Positions 1 through 6,437 of a DNA stretch of 50,669 bases are shown here, piece by piece; within the stretch, counting starts at the first letter, position 1, and the number at the start of each line of letters is the position of its first letter. Source of the stretch: a virus; IMG/VR virus record IMGVR_UViG_3300044974_000239, positions 1 through 50,669 of that record; one strand, 5' to 3'. The notes beneath the pieces are model-generated. The model made no database searches. It was not told the DNA's origin and was given only the letters and a program-made list of their open reading frames with translations. The position numbers were made by a program, and so were the translations under genes.

Positions 1-107
1 GGCTTCAGATTCATTCCCTGTGCTTTGGCGCTAGCGCGGCCTTTTGCATTAAGCCCACCCTTTGGGTCTTTCCCCTCTTTTCTTTGCCAAGCTGGAGACT
101 TAGCCAT
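1..107 (-). CDS. Small basic phage protein, cut by the window edge
   Basis: The first 35 codons read leftward from an ATG at 107. They begin MAKSPAWQRKEGKDPKGG and continue with GLNAKGRAS, the N-terminal signature of small basic proteins common in phage structural operons (often labelled DUF6321; label from memory). The start lies two bases after the stop of the upstream gene, so the two are probably coupled. If the sequence is circular, reading on from base 50669 gives seven more residues (PGLTRLR) and a TGA overlapping the next gene's ATG, for a 42-residue protein. Function unknown. Confidence 0.7.
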   Translation of the reverse strand, partial: MAKSPAWQRKEGKDPKGGLNAKGRASAKAQGMNLK

Positions 108-109
108 GA

Positions 110-742
110 CTATCGCCTACCTCTAAACTGTGGCCTTTGTAGTGGCATAGCATTGGGATTACCCATAACTTGCGGCATACCTTGTGGCGTTGGCCTAGGC
201 ATTGGGCGTGGCATCGGCTGCGCTTGGGGGAGAACTTGAGGTTGTGGAGCCGGTTGAGATATCTGGGGTTGACCCTGCGGTTGGAATGACCCTACAGAAA
301 TAGGAGGTTGTCCTCGCGGTGCTTCGAGATAGTCATTACCAATTGAGAGAGGTTGCCCAAATTGAGCCCCCGCTCCACCCGGAGCAGGCATAGGCATTGG
401 TCGCGCCATCCCTTGTGGCATCCCTTGTGGCATCCCTTGTGGCATCCCTTGTGGTGGTCCCCCATAAAACATCTGTTGTCCGCTCGGAGCGGGACCCGCA
501 TACGCAGGTAGAGTCATCTGAGGAGCACCCGGACCATTAGGGGCATTCATAAAACCCTGCGGCATTGGTGCACGACCCGTCATACCCTGTTGCATACCCC
601 CCGGAGCAGCTACATTAGCCCCCGGAACTTGTGAGGGCATACCCGCTGAACCTTGCCTGTAGTTTTGCAGCGCGTTTTGGAACTGCTGCATATTGCCGCC
701 TACTGCGGGTCTTCCCCCGCCGCCTTGAGCTCCACCAGCCAT
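110..742 (-). CDS. Low-complexity Gly/Pro/Met/Gln-rich protein, probable virion component
   Basis: This 210-residue protein is almost entirely low-complexity sequence rich in Gly, Pro, Met and Gln, with no visible signal peptide, membrane segment or enzyme motif. A perfect four-copy 12-bp tandem repeat encodes consecutive MPQG units near residue 100. It sits at the downstream end of the capsid gene cluster, three bases after a small basic gene and two bases before another. Such proteins occur among accessory virion genes of related phages, but the role is inferred from position only. The repeat makes length variation by replication slippage likely. Confidence 0.65.
   Translation of the reverse strand: MAGGAQGGGGRPAVGGNMQQFQNALQNYRQGSAGMPSQVPGANVAAPGGMQQGMTGRAPMPQGFMNAPNGPGAPQMTLPAYAGPAPSGQQMFYGGPPQGMPQGMPQGMPQGMARPMPMPAPGGAGAQFGQPLSIGNDYLEAPRGQPPISVGSFQPQGQPQISQPAPQPQVLPQAQPMPRPMPRPTPQGMPQVMGNPNAMPLQRPQFRGRR
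407..454 (-). repeat. Four tandem copies of a 12-bp coding repeat
   Basis: Four perfect contiguous copies of catcccttgtgg (plus-strand orientation) lie inside the Gly/Pro/Met/Gln-rich gene. On the coding strand each unit encodes Met-Pro-Gln-Gly, so copy-number change keeps the frame. Confidence 0.95.
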
Positions 743-744
743 GA

Positions 745-1020
745 CTATACCATCCGGCCCTTTGTATGACCTTTAACTGCGCAGCCATCGATCTTGCCAC
801 CTTTAGCGTAGCATTTCGTAGCCTTGCCCCCTTTGGCATACATACCGGGAATACCACCAGCGGAGTCAGCCATACCTACATTGGCTTTGTCCATTTTGCT
901 GATCTTCATGCTAGCCTTCTTCTTGTTCGGCAGTTTGCCGCCTTTTCTCATTCCACATTTCATAGCATCACCTGTAGCTTTAGTTTGAATTTTAGCAACA
1001 CCACGAGAGGGCATTGTCAT
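745..1020 (-). CDS. Small basic Lys/Gly-rich protein with AKGGK repeats
   Basis: A 91-residue strongly basic protein. The C-terminal half has repeated AKGGK-type segments with four cysteines spread through the protein (MKCGMRKGGK near residue 20; KCYAKGGKIDGCAVKGH near the end). There is no transmembrane segment. Its ATG at 1020 overlaps the stop of the upstream gene as ATGA, so translation is probably coupled. KGGK-rich small proteins are frequent near phage capsid genes; nucleic-acid binding is possible from charge alone. Function not recognised. Confidence 0.65.
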   Translation of the reverse strand: MTMPSRGVAKIQTKATGDAMKCGMRKGGKLPNKKKASMKISKMDKANVGMADSAGGIPGMYAKGGKATKCYAKGGKIDGCAVKGHTKGRMV

Positions 1021-1250
1021 TTGTCAGCCTTCTCGTCCAATTTGTCCATAATACGCTGAAACATATTTTCGATCTTTGCCATCTCTATGCGGTAGTCGTC
1101 CTTACGCACGTATGTTTCATGGATCAATCGGTTGGTCTCTTTCATATCATCCTTGAGTTCCCTGATGGCATCCCAAACGATCTTGAACAACCAACCGAAT
1201 ATGACTCCTGCTGTACCAACAACAACATCAATTATTGATTGTAACTCCAC
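1017..1250 (-). CDS. Small membrane-anchored coiled-coil protein (holin/spanin-size), GTG start
   Basis: I chose the GTG at 1250 because AAGGAGG lies five bases upstream. An in-frame ATG at 1289 would overlap the previous gene and has no such site. The 77-residue product has an N-terminal hydrophobic segment (IIDVVVGTAGVIFGWLFKIV, residues about 5-24) followed by a charged helical, coiled-coil-like tail ending in DEKADK. A single N-terminal membrane helix with a cytoplasmic or periplasmic coil is compatible with a lysis-accessory or small virion protein. No family was recognised, and lysis is only a hypothesis from size and topology. Confidence 0.7.
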   Translation of the reverse strand: MELQSIIDVVVGTAGVIFGWLFKIVWDAIRELKDDMKETNRLIHETYVRKDDYRIEMAKIENMFQRIMDKLDEKADK

Positions 1251-1260
1251 CCGAACCTCC

Positions 1261-1701
1261 TTACGGAGTGGCAGGGTCTTCAGCGCCATTGGAAGCCTTC
1301 TGTGCATACATGATCGTTACACGGGCCGCGCCAGTAGCAGCGGTGCCAGCGGTGGTCGCAATCACAGCAACATCAGAAGTGCCGATGTTGATAAAAGTCA
1401 GAGGCTGATAGGTAGAGGACAGGTCGTTACGGCCTGCAGTGGTGATGGTTGTCGAGGTTACAAACTCGTCGTCGTTAGACGAAGTACCAATCTTCAGCGT
1501 GGTCGCTGCATTGAATACCGTGGTGGTATCAACGATGATATCCAGAATCTGTGAACCTGCCGGAAGAACGGCGACGGTGGTAGCACCTGCAGTAGCAGGG
1601 AGAGTTTCGGTCTGAACCAGTACGGCTACGCCGCAGTTTTCACCAGAACCATAACGAACAGTACCGGAGCGAATTGGCCCGGAAAAGGTTGAAAAGCTCA
1701 T
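1261..1701 (-). CDS. Probable capsid-decoration or head-associated protein
   Basis: The start is placed at the ATG at 1701, which has a GAGG site six bases upstream; an upstream ATG would add five residues. The 146-residue product opens MSFSTFSGPIRSGTVRYGSG and is rich in Ala, Thr, Val and Gly, with alternating hydrophobic segments predicting a beta-rich fold. Proteins of this type follow the major capsid gene in many phages of aquatic metagenomes and are usually called structural or decoration proteins; I infer that here from composition and position. It is separated from the capsid gene by the GIY-YIG endonuclease gene. Confidence 0.65.
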   Translation of the reverse strand: MSFSTFSGPIRSGTVRYGSGENCGVAVLVQTETLPATAGATTVAVLPAGSQILDIIVDTTTVFNAATTLKIGTSSNDDEFVTSTTITTAGRNDLSSTYQPLTFINIGTSDVAVIATTAGTAATGAARVTIMYAQKASNGAEDPATP

Positions 1702-1804
1702 AAGAACCTCATGCACTTGCGCCTATCGTCTTGTGCGAATCTGCTGGGTCAGTCGAGTAGGCAATTAAAGAAATCCCAGATTTAAGGTACTTATAGCCCA
1801 GTTT

Positions 1805-2752
1805 TTAGGGGGTGTCAAGCGCCTTCTGTTTGCGCCTGTCATTGTCCTTTTTGTAGTCTTCTTTCATACAAGCAACGCATGTACCTTTTGCCTTACGAGG
1901 AGAAATATGCCCTCTGTCGCAGGGAATACCTGTGAAATAGTGTTTGGCCCCGGTAGCTTTTGCTTCTTGCCTAGAGCGTGGATAGGCTAAAAATTCTTCT
2001 GGGATTTCTGGAGCTAAGTTTCTTTCTCCATCCACATACGACAGCACCCAACCGGCGTGGGGGCCAAACACAATAGGTTTACCCGACTTACAGGCGCGAA
2101 TGATTGTTCCTATAGCTAGCCCCAGTGTGTCTCGCATTTCCGTAAGGCTGCTATACACCTTGGTTGTCCTATCTGGAAGTACCGCATGAATAGCCTTCTG
2201 TAGATCGTCGGCATTTGCAGGCCGCTTGCCATAAAAATGGCACTCTTCGCCTCTCTTTGCTGCAGCAGCTATGTTGGCTCTGCCTTCTTCCGAAACTTTT
2301 CGCCCCGGCGCTTTAGGTACATCCCTCTGCGTGTCTCCTATTTTCTTCCTAACTTCTTCCTCTAGCGATTTACCAAAACGGTAGTGCTCTTCACCTTTGG
2401 GCACATGTTTTAGCGACATTTTAGCTACGGCTTCAGAAGTATGTTTTTTTCCTCGCATTGGGGCGCTAGCATCTGCAGCCCAGTTGTAGCAATGGGTCTT
2501 TCCCGCGTGTTCGTCTAACCAAACTTGCTCAACGGCGAGTAACTCGTCCCTATCCTCAACGCTAGCCACTATCTCAAACTTAAAACAGTCCTCGCCGTAC
2601 TTATTCCATGCGGCTTGCAGATGAGGGCTTTGGTGCGTTCCTTTTTTTAGCCGCCTTTTGTGCGCTTGGAACCTCACACGAGCATCAACGGTGCTGCCTA
2701 CATAGAATTTACCGTTGACCACATTACGAATCACATAGATTACGTTTTTCAC
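1805..2752 (-). CDS. GIY-YIG homing endonuclease
   Basis: A 315-residue free-standing homing endonuclease that would cut a specific site in an allele lacking it. The N-terminus has the GIY-YIG core (IYVIRN then FYVGST, residues 5-21) followed by the conserved RxxxH-type region. NUMOD3-like DNA-binding segments (GKKHTSEAVAKMS, GKSLEEEVRKKIG) occupy about residues 100-180. The C-terminus has a probable zinc-binding element, CDRGH then CVACMKED. Translation starts at GTG 2752 after a strong GGAGG six bases upstream. The gene lies just downstream of the major capsid gene but is separated from it by a terminator and has its own promoter-like sequence. No intron boundaries are visible, and the capsid frame is intact. 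Confidence 0.93.
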   Translation of the reverse strand: MKNVIYVIRNVVNGKFYVGSTVDARVRFQAHKRRLKKGTHQSPHLQAAWNKYGEDCFKFEIVASVEDRDELLAVEQVWLDEHAGKTHCYNWAADASAPMRGKKHTSEAVAKMSLKHVPKGEEHYRFGKSLEEEVRKKIGDTQRDVPKAPGRKVSEEGRANIAAAAKRGEECHFYGKRPANADDLQKAIHAVLPDRTTKVYSSLTEMRDTLGLAIGTIIRACKSGKPIVFGPHAGWVLSYVDGERNLAPEIPEEFLAYPRSRQEAKATGAKHYFTGIPCDRGHISPRKAKGTCVACMKEDYKKDNDRRKQKALDTP

Positions 2753-2784
2753 TGGAAACCTCCGTTATTTAGTTGACGAAGGTC

Positions 2785-2813
2785 AGTTTACACTATTTGT
2801 GATTGCGTCACAA
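2785..2813 (-). promoter_or_regulatory. Sigma70-like promoter overlapping an inverted repeat, ahead of the GIY-YIG gene
   Basis: On the minus strand TTGTGA (2813-2808) and TAAACT (2790-2785) are separated by 17 bases, each matching 4 of 6 consensus positions. The -35 element is one arm of a perfect 6+6 inverted repeat, TTGTGA-cgcaa-TCACAA (2797-2813), so a repressor or activator could act there. It begins just after the capsid terminator. Confidence 0.5.
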
Positions 2814-2820
2814 GTTTTTA

Positions 2821-2850
2821 AGCAAAAAGAAAGGGAGCCGGAGCTCCCTT
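2821..2850 (-). terminator. Rho-independent terminator after the major capsid gene
   Basis: On the minus strand an 8-bp perfect stem (AAGGGAGC paired with GCTCCCTT, 4-base loop) is followed by TCTTTTTGCT. It lies about 25 bases beyond the capsid stop codon and should reduce read-through from the strong capsid operon. Confidence 0.88.
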
Positions 2851-2876
2851 CCCGTAAACCCTTGATTTTACTGGGT

Positions 2877-3785
2877 TTAGCCTTGGCTACCGAACATAGC
2901 GAGGGGGTCACTCCAGCCGTAACTGTACCGCTCTCGAGCCTTGTAGCGAGCGTTTCCGGTATCGAAGTCTCCATCCATTGAAGTAGACAGAGCAGCACGG
3001 ACGAAATGCTTCAGACCATTCGGGATATCCGTCTGCAAGAACCAAGCGTTGGTGTCAGTCAAGAAATGGTTAACTGTCCAACCACCCGGAATTGAGCCAT
3101 TGTTCACAATCGCGTTCACATCGTTGTCAGTCGTGCCAACACGAAGCTGGGTTTCCAACAAACGGGTAGCTACGAACTGCAGAGCAGGCGGGATGATGAG
3201 CTTCTTCGGCTTTGCTGCAATCAGCAGGCCGCGTTCGTCAGTCCACAGGCTGATCTGGATAACGGCATTCTCAAGAGAAGTTTCATTAAGGTCAGTCGGA
3301 GTAGACGGGACGTTAGACAGAGTAGAACCATTAACCAACGGGTGAGCGTTAGAGAACAATTCCTTACCATCACCACCAGCATAGTTAGAGTTGAAACCGT
3401 TGTTCAGAACAGCGGCACCCTTAACTTCCTTGGTGTAAGCCATAGCACGAGCCAGCGCCTTGGTATAACGAGCAGACAGAGAGTCGTACAGGTTATCTTC
3501 GATAGCTTCTTCGGTCAGGGAGAAGCCCAAAGCAATGGTTTCGTGGGTATAGCGAGTGGACCAAGCTTCCTGTGCGGTGTCGTAAGCGATGGCAGAACCT
3601 TCGTTCTTAACAGGAGCAGCACCGAAACCGGAGAGCTTCTGTTCTTCTTCAAAGGAACGGTCAGAGCTTTCAACTTCAAACAGTTCTTTCCACTCTTCGC
3701 CATAACGATCATATTCCAGACCGAAGAGGGCGTTGAGGCCGGGGAGTAGCTCTTTAAGTAATTGAGCGCGTGAAATAGCAGCCAT
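2877..3785 (-). CDS. Major capsid protein
   Basis: The 302-residue product starts MAAISRAQLLKELLPGLNAL and ends YGWSDPLAMFGSQG. The length, lack of low-complexity sequence, and position directly downstream of portal, scaffold and a virion-type gene fit the shell protein of an HK97-fold phage. The segment LFSNAHPLVNGSTLSN (about 150-165) and the C-terminal RERYSYGW are typical of the Mu gpT-like branch of phage major head proteins. The ribosome site AAGGAGATATA lies upstream of the ATG and closely resembles the strong leader of phage T7 gene 10, as expected for the most abundant virion protein. A strong terminator follows. Identification rests on family resemblance and context. Confidence 0.9.
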   Translation of the reverse strand: MAAISRAQLLKELLPGLNALFGLEYDRYGEEWKELFEVESSDRSFEEEQKLSGFGAAPVKNEGSAIAYDTAQEAWSTRYTHETIALGFSLTEEAIEDNLYDSLSARYTKALARAMAYTKEVKGAAVLNNGFNSNYAGGDGKELFSNAHPLVNGSTLSNVPSTPTDLNETSLENAVIQISLWTDERGLLIAAKPKKLIIPPALQFVATRLLETQLRVGTTDNDVNAIVNNGSIPGGWTVNHFLTDTNAWFLQTDIPNGLKHFVRAALSTSMDGDFDTGNARYKARERYSYGWSDPLAMFGSQG

Positions 3786-3798
3786 TGATTATATCTCC

Positions 3799-4428
3799 TT
3801 AGATTCCAGTAGCCTGACGGTAGAAGTGCATCGCGGCATTGTAGATAACCTGAACCCGCGTAAAGGTGCCATCAGGCAGAACACTTTCCGGCACAATAGA
3901 GACAACCCGGAAGGGCAGTGTGTTGGTCGTGTTGACTGAAGCAAAGTTAGCGGACACGGTGCTGTTGCCGCCTGCATTTACAAAAGTAGCAGGCTGATAG
4001 TAGCCGATGTTGTTACCAACAGTAGCCTGAGTCGCTGCACTTGCGGTGTAGCGGTCCCCAGAAGCATTGGTCAGAGTGATCTCGAAAATAGCATCGGGAT
4101 CGTCAACAACGACAGCAACTGCATCAGAAGCTACGGTACCAGAAGCCCAATTCTGATCGAATAGCTTGTACTTCAAGGTAGGATCGGTGAAGCTGCATCC
4201 AAGGAAAATACCAACAGGAGCCAGAGCAAAAGCTGCCTTAGCACCAGAAGCGGTATCAACACGAGCAATGGTACCGGTGCTAGCAACAGTCACCAGATCA
4301 CCAAAACCGATGTTCTGAGCATAGCCAGAGACAATCGGAATAGAACGAGTGGCACCTGAGTAAACACGCCCACCTAGCAGGTTTACCGGCAAAAAACCGG
4401 TAGGGCCGGGATTAAAAACACTAGACAT
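3799..4428 (-). CDS. Probable capsid-associated or decoration protein
   Basis: A 209-residue protein beginning MSSVFNPGPTGFLPVNLLGG. It is rich in Ala, Val, Thr, Ser and Gly with few charges, a composition typical of beta-rich head decoration or cement proteins. It lies 13 bases upstream of the major capsid gene and downstream of scaffold in the head operon, with a good TAGGAG site before the ATG. No enzyme motif, signal peptide or membrane helix is visible. Head decoration is inferred from position; a tail or plug function cannot be excluded. Confidence 0.7.
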   Translation of the reverse strand: MSSVFNPGPTGFLPVNLLGGRVYSGATRSIPIVSGYAQNIGFGDLVTVASTGTIARVDTASGAKAAFALAPVGIFLGCSFTDPTLKYKLFDQNWASGTVASDAVAVVVDDPDAIFEITLTNASGDRYTASAATQATVGNNIGYYQPATFVNAGGNSTVSANFASVNTTNTLPFRVVSIVPESVLPDGTFTRVQVIYNAAMHFYRQATGI

Positions 4429-4465
4429 AATTAACTCCTAAAAGTTTTTAAGCGGCCCTTCTATA

Positions 4466-4924
4466 TCAGGAACCGCGACCAAAAGATACTTTCGATTGCT
4501 TCTCAGAAAAGAGAGGCATTCTTGGATCACTCTCACGCAGAAAGTTGTTATCAACTGACTGCATACCGGATTGGGTCTGGTTTTCGTAATACGCTTTCCG
4601 TGCCTTAGCATTTTCAACCGTAGTCTTACACAGCACCAATCCACCAATTTCGATCAGTCCAGTGGCTTGCAACCCGAAGGCTACAAGGTCATTCGCAAAT
4701 TCGGGATGATCTTCGGCTTTACAGGGTTCCCAGCCCTCGCGTCGGGCCTGAGCCATATTGCGATGATCTGCTTCTCCCATCATGGATGCGCGTTTCCAGT
4801 GGAATACATAACCATCTTGCGGCTCCGGTATAGGAAGGTCAGAGGCGGGTCTCCAAGATACTTGACGTACATCGTGCTCCCGAGTTTCCATTGAGCGTGG
4901 GGGTCTTCCTACTGGATTAGCCAT
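4466..4924 (-). CDS. Conserved phage head-operon protein of unknown function
   Basis: A 152-residue protein beginning MANPVGRPPRSMETREHDVR. It has a soluble charged central region with HWKRASMMGEADHRNMAQAR, EGWEPCKAEDHPEF and a C-terminal polar tail. The ATG at 4924 overlaps the end of the scaffold gene by eight bases, so the two are probably translated in tandem. No recognised domain. The wording of residues 40-100 resembles small proteins that sit between scaffold and capsid genes in other phages; a role in head assembly is inferred from this position only. Confidence 0.65.
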   Translation of the reverse strand: MANPVGRPPRSMETREHDVRQVSWRPASDLPIPEPQDGYVFHWKRASMMGEADHRNMAQARREGWEPCKAEDHPEFANDLVAFGLQATGLIEIGGLVLCKTTVENAKARKAYYENQTQSGMQSVDNNFLRESDPRMPLFSEKQSKVSFGRGS

Positions 4925-5834
4925 TATTCATCTCCTTTGCTGCATACTTAGCGTAAGTTTCTAACGGTACACCAAGGCGTTTTGCGATTGCCACTTGACT
5001 GGCGGTTAGCGTCACTTTCCTGCTTCCAGTGCTTCTGGAGGCGGGTGCCACGGTTGACGATTTGCGTGACTTTGTAAAGTTTTGCGGGAAAACTTCCCTG
5101 ATGCGGCTGTCGATCTTCTGATAATACTCATCGGAAGTCGGATCAATACCGTTGTTTACCAGCTTCTGATGCAGGCCATACGCGAATGAGGTCATTTCCT
5201 CATCTTTGCCGAACCAAGGGTTGCGTGATGCCCAGTCTTCTGCGCGATAATCACGAGGTGCCGGTGCGGGCTGCTCATATTGCTGCTGTTCAGGTTGACT
5301 ATATACAGGACTATTTTCGTTTTGTCTAGTATTTTGTTGCACTGCCGCTGCAATTTGATTCTGAAGCTGCGCTTTCTGTATAGCCGCCTCATTCAACTCG
5401 CGTTGTGCTTCCAGTACACCATCCGTATCGCCGGTTTCATAGGCTTTACGGTATTTATCTTCTGCTAGCTTTTGCGCATACTCAAGCTTACTTTGAGACT
5501 CGCGGGCATACTCCTGCTGACCCCAAGATAGCGTCTGTTTTAGACGCTCATACTCTCCATACACCGTTCTAGCGAGGCGCACCGCCTCTTCATTCTGTCT
5601 TGCCAGCGCTTCTTTCGCTCTTCGCTCATCATGAATCTTATGATTCAGCTGGTTAATGCGCTTCTTAACCTTCTCCGAGTAATTTTCGATCTCGTCTTCA
5701 TGAGCCTCATCATCTGTCGCCTTTAATGGTTCTCGGCCTTGGTCTTCTTCAGGCGTATCGTCTACGACTTCAATTTCTACCTCGGGCAATTCCGCACCGA
5801 CTTCCAAATCATCACCAATCTTTTCTGTTTGCAT
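4917..5834 (-). CDS. Capsid assembly scaffolding protein
   Basis: A 305-residue acidic, helix-rich protein. Residues about 10-50 are strongly acidic (EVEIEVVDDTPEEDQGREP). Residues about 50-175 form a long charged coiled coil (KKRINQLNHKIHDERRAKEA). A Gln/Pro linker (YSQPEQQQYEQPAPAPRDYR) leads to a basic C-terminal region with RKVTLTASQVAIAKRLGV. An acidic coil plus a basic C-terminal segment is the usual layout of internal scaffolds, where the C-terminus binds the shell protein. It lies between the co-chaperonin and capsid genes, as expected. No protease motif is visible, so self-cleavage is not indicated. Confidence 0.8.
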   Translation of the reverse strand: MQTEKIGDDLEVGAELPEVEIEVVDDTPEEDQGREPLKATDDEAHEDEIENYSEKVKKRINQLNHKIHDERRAKEALARQNEEAVRLARTVYGEYERLKQTLSWGQQEYARESQSKLEYAQKLAEDKYRKAYETGDTDGVLEAQRELNEAAIQKAQLQNQIAAAVQQNTRQNENSPVYSQPEQQQYEQPAPAPRDYRAEDWASRNPWFGKDEEMTSFAYGLHQKLVNNGIDPTSDEYYQKIDSRIREVFPQNFTKSRKSSTVAPASRSTGSRKVTLTASQVAIAKRLGVPLETYAKYAAKEMNNG

Positions 5835-5850
5835 GAGTTATTCCTCAAGT

Positions 5851-6255
5851 TTAATAAGCGCGGTTAATTCCTCTCGGGTCAGACACTACCGCCTGTACCA
5901 TGTCGTCGTTCACCATGACGAACTCTTTCCCATTCACGGAGAAACGGCTACCGGCGTAAGCGCCTAGCAAAACAAAATCGCCTTCCTTACACCACGGACC
6001 TGTAGGAAATTTTGCTTCATCCTTGTACGCCATATCGCCTACCTTCAACACAAATCCTACTACGGCTCCCGCTTCTTCCCGGCGAATAAACTCTTTAGGT
6101 TTAACAATGCCCCCTTCTGTCTTCTCTTCGATTTCGGGCTTGACGACGAGGATTTTATACCCCACAGGGTCTGGTAATTGCGCTGCCAGTTTGTCACTTG
6201 TTTCCTTTGTTTTGTCTACGTCAATGTTAGCTGCAGAAAGTGCGGCGTTTTCCAT
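5851..6255 (-). CDS. GroES-like co-chaperonin
   Basis: A 134-residue GroES-fold co-chaperonin expected to cap the host GroEL ring and adjust the folding chamber for capsid proteins, as T4 gp31 does. After a 30-residue N-terminal extension the domain begins PVGYKILVVKPEIEEKTEGGIVKP, with a mobile-loop segment ending in the GGIV hydrophobic tripeptide that contacts GroEL. It continues with GAVVGFVLKVGDMAY and GDFVLLGAYAGSRFSVNGKEFVMVNDDMVQAVV, the conserved beta-barrel. GroES itself is about 95 residues, so the extension and a short insert make this longer. Its ATG overlaps the stop of the upstream gene (TAATG), within the portal-to-scaffold head operon. Confidence 0.9.
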   Translation of the reverse strand: MENAALSAANIDVDKTKETSDKLAAQLPDPVGYKILVVKPEIEEKTEGGIVKPKEFIRREEAGAVVGFVLKVGDMAYKDEAKFPTGPWCKEGDFVLLGAYAGSRFSVNGKEFVMVNDDMVQAVVSDPRGINRAY

Positions 6256-6437
6256 TAGTTAGCCTCTTCGTATTTAAGCAGGTCTTTCAGTCGATCACTC
6301 GCGGAGGTTAGACCCGTAATCACCCCTACGAGATGCTGATACTCAGCATAGTCCTTGATATGCCCTCTAACGAGAGCGTTCTTGCGCGTATCGATAGCTT
6401 CTTCTAGCTCCTTGAGTACTATGTCTACTACGTTCAT
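6255..6437 (-). CDS. Small helical protein between portal and co-chaperonin
   Basis: A 60-residue, mostly helical, charged protein (LKELEEAIDTRKNALVRGH, then SDRLKDLLKYEEAN). The ATG overlaps the portal stop as ATGA, and the stop overlaps the next ATG, so it is translated inside the portal-scaffold cluster. The segment DYAEYQHLVGVITGL is of a type seen in small genes next to phage portal genes. Function unknown. Confidence 0.7.
   Translation of the reverse strand: MNVVDIVLKELEEAIDTRKNALVRGHIKDYAEYQHLVGVITGLTSASDRLKDLLKYEEAN

Noticed and set aside
2797-2813. CRP site TGTGA-N5-TCACA
   Set aside because: The CRP consensus has a 6-base spacer. With five, a CRP call is not supported; only an inverted repeat is reported.
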